49,699 bases of DNA from Gemmataceae bacterium (lineage in GTDB: Bacteria > Planctomycetota > Planctomycetia > Gemmatales > Gemmataceae). The notes beneath the pieces are model-generated. The model was not told the origin of the DNA and searched no databases. It worked only from the letters and a program-made list of their open reading frames with translations. A program made the position numbers and the translations under genes. Shown piece after piece: positions 36,941 through 43,147 of the stretch. The stretch is taken from assembly GCA_028288765.1 (NCBI GenBank), contig JAQGHQ010000153.1, forward strand, positions 1 to 49,699, in the 5' to 3' direction. Position 1 is the stretch's first letter. Every line of letters starts with the position of its first letter.

Positions 36941-37790
36941 CGAGGTCCTCCCCGGCCGCCGAGACCGGGACCGCCGAACAGATCAGACACGCCGCGGACT
37001 TCGGGATCCGAAACCGGTATGGGCGGTATGCGGCGTCGAACACCCCCGGGACGCACATCAGGGTGAAGAGAAGGCTGGTGAATTCGGGGTCCGGGCGGGC
37101 GGGCGGCATGAGCCCCCCGGGTGCCTGGGGGCCGGCCGACTCGCCGTTCGCGTACGCGGAGGGCTCACGCCCCACGCCCGCCAACAGGTCGAGCGTCACC
37201 ATCGCGTGGAGCCCGGCGATCACCTCGATGCTCGCCTTGCTCGCCGGGATGGTGGTTTCGGGGACCGGGCCCGCGGGGTCCGCGTAGTCCGGGGGCGGGG
37301 CCGCCGGCCCCTCGGCCACGTTCCGCTGGAGGTGGCTGGCCACGCACCCGTAGCACGGGCCGGCCGGGGTGAACCGGTGGACCCACCCGCCGATCCCCCC
37401 GCTCAGCACCTCGCCGAGCGTCCAGGGCTTGCCGGCCTGGCGCATCAGGGCGTCGAACGCGAACTTGGCCGGTTCGTTGTCCACCGCACACACCCCGACG
37501 TGACACGCGGCAGCGGACCGCGTGAACACTGGGAGCCACGCGGGATCGGTGATGTCGGCGGCGATCGTCTCGACGGCGAGGTCCGGCCTGCGCTCCCGCA
37601 CCCAGGCGGCAGCGAGGTCGACCTTCGGCCGGCCGACGGCCGCCGGCGGGAAGACGTGCCGGTGGACGTTGTGCTGCTTGTACACGTCCGGGTCGACCAG
37701 TGTCACCTTCGTGACGCGCGGGTCCCGGGCGAGAAGGTCCAGTACGACGATCCCGCCGCTGCCGGCACCGACCTGAAAAAGGTGGACCAT
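36897..37790 (-). CDS. E1/ThiF-type adenylyltransferase
   Basis: I chose the ATG at 37790 (MVHLFQVGAGSGG), since sequence from the upstream frame lies in a palindrome. The 297-residue Rossmann-fold protein has the ATP loop VGAGSGG, acidic D33 and D35, the arginine-finger pair N41/R44, K56, and D104 in CAVDNEPAK, all typical of E1-like enzymes that adenylate a C-terminal glycine. Two CxxC pairs, C146/C149 and C268/C271, should bind zinc as in MoeB/ThiF. Remaining cysteines C96, C101 and C246 are candidates for a thioester nucleophile, but none sits in the textbook place. The E2-like gene lies 90 bases upstream, which makes protein conjugation more likely than sulfur transfer. Confidence 0.9.
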   Translation of the reverse strand: MVHLFQVGAGSGGIVVLDLLARDPRVTKVTLVDPDVYKQHNVHRHVFPPAAVGRPKVDLAAAWVRERRPDLAVETIAADITDPAWLPVFTRSAAACHVGVCAVDNEPAKFAFDALMRQAGKPWTLGEVLSGGIGGWVHRFTPAGPCYGCVASHLQRNVAEGPAAPPPDYADPAGPVPETTIPASKASIEVIAGLHAMVTLDLLAGVGREPSAYANGESAGPQAPGGLMPPARPDPEFTSLLFTLMCVPGVFDAAYRPYRFRIPKSAACLICSAVPVSAAGEDLDVALDQALARLGNE

Positions 37791-37796
37791 AAGGCG

Positions 37797-37888
37797 TTCA
37801 AAGTGAAAAGTGCAAAATGAAAGGTGAGAGAGAGACGGAATCACCGGACCGGTCACTTTGCCTTTTTCATTTTAAACTTTTCATTTCG
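37797..37888. repeat. AT-rich palindrome between E2 and E1 genes
   Basis: The left part (about 37797-37827, with GAAAAGTGCAAAATGAAA) and the right part (about 37853-37888, with TTTCATTTTAAACTTTTC) form imperfect inverted arms. The low GC contrasts sharply with the surrounding genes. The right arm covers the last codons of the E2 gene, so the element has supplied the E2 C-terminus (EAK). It splits an otherwise compact cassette and could attenuate E1 expression. Confidence 0.6.
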
Positions 37889-38306
37889 CTTCGGGTAAGG
37901 GCCATTCCCCGGTGTCGTGCCAGATCTCGTAACAAGCCAGCCACCGCCACGCGGCCTGGACGGCGAAGATGCAGGTGAACTTCGCCGGGTCCCACCTGCT
38001 CGCGGCCCGGGTCGAGCCCTGTCGCCACAGGCACAGGGTCTGGCCCTCGAGCAGGTGCGGGCAGTGCTTGAGCGGGGTGAGCACCCGGGTCTCCGGGGGG
38101 ACCGTCGGGTAGCTCGACAGGAGCCGGGTCTCGATCCGGAAGGTGTTGTGACACGGCTTGAGCTGATACCCCAGCACAAGGGCGCCGCCGACCCGGGTCA
38201 GGGTGATCTTGAACCCGGCGTCGCGGCCCTCGTTGTACTTCTCGATCGCCGGCACCTCGACGGACAAAAGCCGCCGCTTGCCGAACTCGGTGTCAAGTAG
38301 GCCCAT
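37881..38306 (-). CDS. Bacterial E2 (ubiquitin-conjugating-enzyme-like) protein
   Basis: The 141-residue protein follows the E2 pattern: an N-terminal helix (GKRRLLSVEVPAIEKY), beta strands, the YPTVPPETRV turn (positions 66-75, matching YPxxPP), the active-site segment HCPHLLEGQTLCLW with nucleophile C92, then W-P (RWDPAKF) and a C-terminal helix AVQAAWRWLACYE followed by TGEWP. The His-Pro-Asn motif of eukaryotic E2s is absent, as in the bacterial E2 families known from Bil, Bub and CBASS Cap2 systems. It should carry a modifier from the E1 as a thioester. It lies between the 60-residue gene and the E1 gene, with palindromes on both sides. Confidence 0.87.
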   Translation of the reverse strand: MGLLDTEFGKRRLLSVEVPAIEKYNEGRDAGFKITLTRVGGALVLGYQLKPCHNTFRIETRLLSSYPTVPPETRVLTPLKHCPHLLEGQTLCLWRQGSTRAASRWDPAKFTCIFAVQAAWRWLACYEIWHDTGEWPLPEAK

Positions 38307-38309
38307 GAT

Positions 38310-38410
38310 GCGGGATTTGGAACGCGGAACCGAAAACGCCGGCCGGCCGCCGGCCGACAGATTATTCCCTCCGGCCCCTCCCGGCTTTCACTCCGTGTTC
38401 CGAATCCCGC
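38310..38410. repeat. Palindrome between the 60-residue gene and E2 gene
   Basis: Arms GCGGGATTTGGAACGCGGA (38310-38328) and TCCGTGTTCCGAATCCCGC (38392-38410) pair with two mismatches. A GGCCGGCCGCCGGCC self-complementary core is nested between them. It ends directly at the E2 start codon, so the E2 ribosome site, if any, lies within the arm. That could make E2 translation depend on RNA folding. Confidence 0.65.
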
Positions 38411-38422
38411 GCCCCGTACCGG

Positions 38423-38605
38423 TCAGTAGTGGCACGGGACGGACTTGATGGCGTTGATCACTTCCTCGTCGGGGACCTCCTCGGCGGTCCCGGCGAAGCT
38501 GGTGTCCTTGCGGTCCATCAGCAGGGCGAGGCCGCGGTCGGCGTTCCCCCGGAGGGCGGTGATCAATTGTCGACGTTCGGTCTCATTCAGCGGGCGGAAG
38601 TCCAT
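38423..38605 (-). CDS. 60-residue protein in E1/E2/JAMM cassette
   Basis: The ATG at 38605 has GGAGGA about nine bases upstream, a better site than most genes here. The 60-residue product is mainly helical in character (RPLNETERRQLITALRG, PDEEVINAIKSVP) with a short central RKDTSFAG segment, and ends in PCHY. It has no di-glycine tail and does not look like a beta-grasp ubiquitin fold. A single Cys two residues from the end is notable. Position between the JAMM and E2 genes suggests a cassette component, perhaps an adaptor. I know no family for it. Confidence 0.7.
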   Translation of the reverse strand: MDFRPLNETERRQLITALRGNADRGLALLMDRKDTSFAGTAEEVPDEEVINAIKSVPCHY

Positions 38606-38763
38606 CGGAACGGTCCTCCACAACGGGCGAACGAACAGGACAGGACACTGACGACGGTTCACGGAACCATCGATCGGACGGAGCAGGGAAGGGGCCCGAC
38701 CGGCTCCGGTGTATCGGGGCCCGCGTGGCGGGCGGGCCACCCGGGTCGGTGTTCGTACTCGGG

Positions 38764-39861
38764 TCACCCGCGGACGGCCAGCTCGGCCAGGAGCAGGTAG
38801 ACCCCCTGGTCCGGGGGGGCGTCCGGCAGGTCGGCCTGGTAGGCCGCGCCGTCGGCCTCGTAGTAGTACCGGACTTCTTTACCCTCCAGCACCACCCGGA
38901 CCGCCCGCCCTGGTTCGGCCAGCCCGACCGTCACGGCCAGGGCCGGGCCGTCCCGCCCTTGGGTGATCTCGAACGTCACCCGCGTCTGCTGGCGGGCCAG
39001 CCGGTCCAGCCGGTCGGCGAACGCCTCGACCGCGGGCCAGACCGGGCGGAGCGCCTTCGCCACGTCCGGGCCGATGGTCAGCCCGACGGGCGCCTCGTGG
39101 TATTTGTTCTCCCCGGCCGCCAGGGTGTACCACGTGAACCGCAGGCCGCCGAAGCACTGCATGTGGGGCTTCGGGCTCGAGCTGGTCGGCGTCCCGTCCG
39201 GTCCTTGTTCAGCATCTGCCGTGCCGATCCCGAACACGCCTTCCCCACCCCGGAGCTGGCCAACCCACCCGCGGTCGCCCTTCAGGTCGCCGCGGCTCGG
39301 GTGCCGCAGACTGCCCGGGTGGGTGTGGACCACACCGAGCAGGGTGAGCCGGCGGTCCCGCTGGCGGACGATCCGGCTGGCGAGGGCCTGGGCCGAGCTG
39401 TTGAACCGGACGTGGGCTTCGCCCGCGTCCCGCTCCGCCCCGGCGGGCAGGGTGGCGAGGACGGTCGCCTCGGCCAAGTCCCGCACGCCCAGCAAGACCC
39501 ATCCCGTTTCTTCCTCCCCGCGGTCGCTCGCCCGGTGGGCGGCGTACTCCTCGAACAGGGTCCGGCTCACCTCGTCGGTCAGGACCACCCGCCCCAGCGG
39601 CTCGTACCGTGTTGCCGCGCCCGGTCCGCCCTGGCTCTCGCGCGGGTCTAACCCCGCGGCCGGCGCGGGCGGGCGGGTCAGGTCATCGGCCAGCTCCCGC
39701 GCCCGGCGGAGGAGGCCGTTGAACAGTGTCTTCCAGCGGATGCCGTCGGCCCTCGGTGGTCGGTCCGTCGTGCCCGCGTTTGAGCGGGCGGGTCGTCGTC
39801 GGAGAGGAGTGGTGCGGAAGAGGCCGGTCCTGGCTTCGGGATCGGTCGTTCGCGTCGCCAT
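38764..39861 (-). CDS. JAMM/MPN-domain protein, isopeptidase-like (deconjugase)
   Basis: I chose the ATG at 39861 (GGGG five bases upstream); an ATG five codons earlier is possible. The 365-residue protein has a polar N-terminal stretch of about 85 residues, then a JAB/MPN domain with the complete JAMM set: E118 (EETGWVLLG), H179, H181, S189 and D192 in HTHPGSLRHPSRGD. This matches HxHx(10)D, so zinc-dependent protease activity is expected. A C-terminal domain of about 110 residues (TIGPDVAKALRPVWPAVEA onward) is extra. In bacterial ubiquitin-like systems, JAMM proteins trim the modifier precursor or remove it from targets. It heads the cassette and is divergent from the alpha/beta hydrolase gene, 84 bases away. 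Confidence 0.88.
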   Translation of the reverse strand: MATRTTDPEARTGLFRTTPLRRRPARSNAGTTDRPPRADGIRWKTLFNGLLRRARELADDLTRPPAPAAGLDPRESQGGPGAATRYEPLGRVVLTDEVSRTLFEEYAAHRASDRGEEETGWVLLGVRDLAEATVLATLPAGAERDAGEAHVRFNSSAQALASRIVRQRDRRLTLLGVVHTHPGSLRHPSRGDLKGDRGWVGQLRGGEGVFGIGTADAEQGPDGTPTSSSPKPHMQCFGGLRFTWYTLAAGENKYHEAPVGLTIGPDVAKALRPVWPAVEAFADRLDRLARQQTRVTFEITQGRDGPALAVTVGLAEPGRAVRVVLEGKEVRYYYEADGAAYQADLPDAPPDQGVYLLLAELAVRG

Positions 39862-39945
39862 CACCGCCCCTATCATAACCGCGCGGCAGGCGAACTCAAG
39901 ACGGACGCGCAGACGGATGCGCGGCGCGCGTGGTGGCCGACCCCG

Positions 39946-40722
39946 ATGACGCCCGAACCGATCACCATTCCGCTCGCCGGCGGCGAATTCCTCGCGGGCG
40001 AGTACCGACCCGGCGGTGCCCCCCGGTCCGCCTTCGCGGTCCTCTGGGCCCACGGGTTCGGGAGTCACCGCGGGGGCGAAAAGGCGGCCGCAGTCGCGGC
40101 CGAATGCGCCCGCCGGAACTGGGCGTTCGCGGCGTTCGATTTCCGCGGCCACGGCGCGTCGGCGGGGACAATGCACGCCCTCCGGGCCAGCGGGCTGCAA
40201 GCCGACCTCACCGCGATCCGACACTTCCTCGCCGGCCGCGGGCACCCCCGGCTCGGGCTGGTCGGGTCGAGCATGGGCGGGTTCGCCGCCGCGTGGTTTG
40301 CCCGGCAGAACCCAGAGGCGGCGGTCGGGTGCGTGTTCCTCGCCCCGGCCTTCGGGTTCCTGAAGCGGCGCTGGGACCGACTGACGGAAGCCGACCGCGC
40401 GGAATGGGAGCGGACCGACCGGCTGCGGGTGAGGAACGAGTGGGTCGACACCGACATCGGGTACGGCCTGGTCGGGGAGCGGGACCGGTTCCGCCCCGAG
40501 GACCTCGCCGCCGGCTGGCGGACCCCCACTCTCATTTTCCACGGCGTTGCCGACGACGTGGTCCCCGATTCCGACAGCCTCGATTTCCTCCGCCGGGCCG
40601 GATACCCTCAAGTGGAACTGCGGCTTCTCAAGGACGGGGACCACCGGTTGACCGCGTACAAGGACGAGATCGCGTCCGAAGCGGGCCGGTTCTTCGCCCG
40701 GCTGCTCGGCCCGGGCCCTTGA
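39946..40722 (+). CDS. Alpha/beta hydrolase
   Basis: The 258-residue cytosolic hydrolase has the oxyanion region WAHGFGSHRGGEK, the nucleophile elbow GSSMGG, the acid in FHGVADDVVP and the catalytic His in DGDHRLTAYKDE. It fits the YbbA/serine-aminopeptidase-like esterases without a lid domain of note. The substrate is unknown. It is divergent from the JAMM gene, so a shared promoter region of 84 bases controls both, but no role in conjugation is implied by sequence. Confidence 0.9.
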   Translation: MTPEPITIPLAGGEFLAGEYRPGGAPRSAFAVLWAHGFGSHRGGEKAAAVAAECARRNWAFAAFDFRGHGASAGTMHALRASGLQADLTAIRHFLAGRGHPRLGLVGSSMGGFAAAWFARQNPEAAVGCVFLAPAFGFLKRRWDRLTEADRAEWERTDRLRVRNEWVDTDIGYGLVGERDRFRPEDLAAGWRTPTLIFHGVADDVVPDSDSLDFLRRAGYPQVELRLLKDGDHRLTAYKDEIASEAGRFFARLLGPGP

Positions 40723-40771
40723 CCGGTTTCGCATGATTCAGTGGTCCCTGTTCGCAACACCGGAGGCTCCC

Positions 40772-42160
40772 GTGCCACCCCGTCACTTCCTTCTCGCGAT
40801 CCTGATCGCCGGCACCGTCCCCGGGTTCGTCCGGGCCGACTCCCCTGCCCCGCCGTCGGACCTGCCCGACTACGTCCGCAAGGAAGACAAGTCGTTCGCC
40901 TGGAAGCTGGCCGGCAAGACCGAGGTCGACGCCGGGGCGGTGTACGAGATCGACCTTATCTCGCAGACGTGGCACGACATCAAGTGGACGCACAAGCTCC
41001 AGGTGTTCGTACCCAAGGGTGGGCAGGTCCGGCCGACGATGGTGCTGTGGAACCAGGGTGGTACGCCCTCCCCGGCCAGCGGGCTGCTCGGCCTCCAGAT
41101 CGCCCGGAAGGTCGGGGCCCCGGTCGCGTTCCTGTACGGGGTCCCGAACCAGCCGCTCTTCGGAGGGAAGAGGGAGGACGCTCTGATCGCCGAGACGTTC
41201 GTGCGGTTCCTGGAGACGAAAGACCCGACGTGGCCGCTCCTGTTCCCGATGGTCAAGAGCCTGGTGAAGGCGATGGACGCACTCCAGGCGTTCGCCCGAG
41301 AGGAGTGGAAGGCGGACGTGAAAGACTTCGTCGTGACCGGGGCGTCGAAGCGGGGGTGGACGAGTTGGCTGACGGCCGCGACCGGGGACCGGCGGGTGAA
41401 GGCGATCGCCCCGCTGGTAATCGACACGCTCAACTTCCCGGTCCAGATGAAGAACCAGGTGGCGGCGTTCGGGAAGCCGAGCGCGATGATCAGCGACTAC
41501 ACCGAGCGGAAGCTCGTCCCGATCCCGGACACCGGCGACGGCCGGCGGCTGTGGACAATGGTCGACCCGTGGGTATACCGCGAGGCGATTGCCGTCCCGA
41601 AGATGATCATCAACGGGGCGAACGACCCGTACTGGCCGCTCGACGCACTCAACAGCTACTGGACCGACCTGAAGGGTGACAAGTACCTGCTCTACGTCCC
41701 GAACGCCGGGCACAATCTGAGGGAGACCGACAAGGACGGAAAACAGGAACTGCTCCCGGGCCGGGCGGTGAACACGCTGTCGGCGTTCTGCAAAAGCCAG
41801 GTTTTCGCCAAGACCATGCCGAAGCTGGCGTGGAAGCACACCGACGGGAAGGACGGGGCGGATAATCCTTCGGAGGATTCTGCCGGGGTCGGCGAGAACG
41901 ACCGGCCCGGGGTGATCGAGGTCGAGTCCAGCATGCTCCCGGCCCGCGGGCGAATCTGGCGGGCTTACTCCGAGACTCGGGACTTCCGCAAGGCCCGGTG
42001 GGAGAGCACCGACTGGAAACCCGGGACCGACAACCCGGGCGGGACGTGCCCCCGCCCGGCCATGGGCTTCGCCGCGTTCTTCGCCGAATGCGACTACGAG
42101 GTCGACGGGCTAACGTTCACCCTCTCGACCCAGATTCGCATCCTGGAAGCGAAGAAGTAG
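40772..42160 (+). CDS. PhoPQ-activated pathogenicity-related (PqaA) family protein
   Basis: The GTG at 40772 has GGAGG five bases upstream and opens a signal peptide (VPPRHFLLAILIAGTVPGFVRA); an ATG 13 codons earlier lacks a site. The 462-residue exported protein has the alpha/beta-hydrolase-like core of the PqaA family: LWNQGGTPSPASG, VTGASKRGWTSWL (Ser nucleophile position), IINGANDPYWPLDALNSYW and YVPNAGHNL. The family is named from Salmonella; its enzymatic activity is not established. A C-terminal domain of about 110 residues follows. It begins 49 bases after the alpha/beta hydrolase and is followed 4 bases later by hpnC. Confidence 0.88.
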   Translation: MPPRHFLLAILIAGTVPGFVRADSPAPPSDLPDYVRKEDKSFAWKLAGKTEVDAGAVYEIDLISQTWHDIKWTHKLQVFVPKGGQVRPTMVLWNQGGTPSPASGLLGLQIARKVGAPVAFLYGVPNQPLFGGKREDALIAETFVRFLETKDPTWPLLFPMVKSLVKAMDALQAFAREEWKADVKDFVVTGASKRGWTSWLTAATGDRRVKAIAPLVIDTLNFPVQMKNQVAAFGKPSAMISDYTERKLVPIPDTGDGRRLWTMVDPWVYREAIAVPKMIINGANDPYWPLDALNSYWTDLKGDKYLLYVPNAGHNLRETDKDGKQELLPGRAVNTLSAFCKSQVFAKTMPKLAWKHTDGKDGADNPSEDSAGVGENDRPGVIEVESSMLPARGRIWRAYSETRDFRKARWESTDWKPGTDNPGGTCPRPAMGFAAFFAECDYEVDGLTFTLSTQIRILEAKK

Positions 42161-42164
42161 ACGC

Positions 42165-43076
42165 ATGAGCTGGGACTTCTCGCGGGAACTGGGGCGGTGG
42201 GGGCCGCAGGCGGGTGATTCGCGGGTGTCACTCGCCGCGGCCCGGTCGTACTGCGCGGCCGTCTCCCGGGCGCACTACGAGAACTTCACCGTCGTCTCGC
42301 TCCTGCTCCCGCGGCGGCTCGTCCGTCACTTTCACGCTGTGTATGCGTACTGCCGGTGGGCCGATGACCTGGCCGACGAAACGGCCGGGGGGCAGGAAGC
42401 GCTCGACCTCATTTCCTGGTGGCGGGGCGAACTCCGCGCCTGCTATCACGGCAGTGCGCGGCACCCGGTCATGGTCGCTCTGGAGGAAACGATCCGGCGG
42501 TTCGACATCCCGCCGGAGCCATTCCTGGATCTGCTGGTCGCGTTCGAGCAGGACCAGCGGGTGAAGCGGTACGCGACGTTCGATCAGCTCCTCGGGTACT
42601 GCCGGCACTCCGCGAACCCGGTCGGCCATCTTGTCCTGTCCCTGTTCGAGTGCTTCGACCCGGCCCGGGCGGCCCTCGCAGACGAGGTGTGTACCGGCCT
42701 CCAGCTCGCCAACTTCTGGCAGGACGTAGCCCGCGACCTCGCCATCGGCCGCGTGTACCTTCCCGAAGAAGACCGCCTCCGGTTCGGCTACCCGGACGAA
42801 GACCTGGAGGCGCGGCGGTTCACGCCGGCGTTCGGCGAGCTGATGCGGTTCGAGGTCGACCGGGCGAAAGGGTTCTTCGACCGCGGCGAACGATTGCTAT
42901 CTCTTTTGCCCCGGGCCGCCCGGGTGGACGTGGACCTGTTCATCCGCGGCGGCCGGGCGATTCTCAGGGCTGTCGAGCGGACCGGGTACGACGTGTGGAA
43001 GCGACGGCCCGAGGTGAGCAAGCGGGAGAAGGCGAAGCTGATGCTCGGGGCGCTGGCGGGGCACTACTTCTGGTAG
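42165..43076 (+). CDS. hpnC: Squalene/phytoene synthase family, HpnC-like
   Basis: The 303-residue trans-isoprenyl head-to-head condensing enzyme has both Asp-rich motifs: YCRWADDLADE near residue 63-73 and LQLANFWQDVARD near 182-194. The overall pattern (SRAHYENFTVVSLLLP at the N-terminus) fits HpnC, which with HpnD and HpnE makes squalene from farnesyl diphosphate via hydroxysqualene for hopanoids. hpnD and hpnE are not in the window, so the assignment between HpnC and a general squalene/phytoene synthase rests on similarity alone. It starts four bases after the PqaA-like stop and is co-transcribed with it. Confidence 0.82.
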   Translation: MSWDFSRELGRWGPQAGDSRVSLAAARSYCAAVSRAHYENFTVVSLLLPRRLVRHFHAVYAYCRWADDLADETAGGQEALDLISWWRGELRACYHGSARHPVMVALEETIRRFDIPPEPFLDLLVAFEQDQRVKRYATFDQLLGYCRHSANPVGHLVLSLFECFDPARAALADEVCTGLQLANFWQDVARDLAIGRVYLPEEDRLRFGYPDEDLEARRFTPAFGELMRFEVDRAKGFFDRGERLLSLLPRAARVDVDLFIRGGRAILRAVERTGYDVWKRRPEVSKREKAKLMLGALAGHYFW

Positions 43077-43140
43077 GGTGGGTCGAGTCTTCGAGCCCCA
43101 CGTCTTCTCAAACCCGTGGGCCTCGAAGACTCGACCCACC
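43077..43140. terminator. Long hairpin between convergent hpnC and RCK-channel genes
   Basis: Two 26-base arms, at 43077-43102 and 43115-43140, pair with a single mismatch around a 12-base loop. The arm contains GGTGGGTCGAGTCTTCGAG. It starts directly after the hpnC stop and ends eight bases before the stop of the convergent channel gene. It should terminate transcription from both sides. Its neat form also suggests a mobile palindromic repeat. Confidence 0.65.
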
Positions 43141-43147
43141 TACAAAA

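Noticed and set aside
37791..37856. A longer E1 start at 37856, adding 22 residues
   Set aside because: The extra residues come from the AT-rich palindrome, and the Rossmann fold begins normally at MVHLFQVGAGSGG from 37790.
38423..38605. The 60-residue protein as the missing ubiquitin-like protein
   Set aside because: It is too short, mainly helical and lacks a C-terminal glycine; kept as an unknown cassette component instead.
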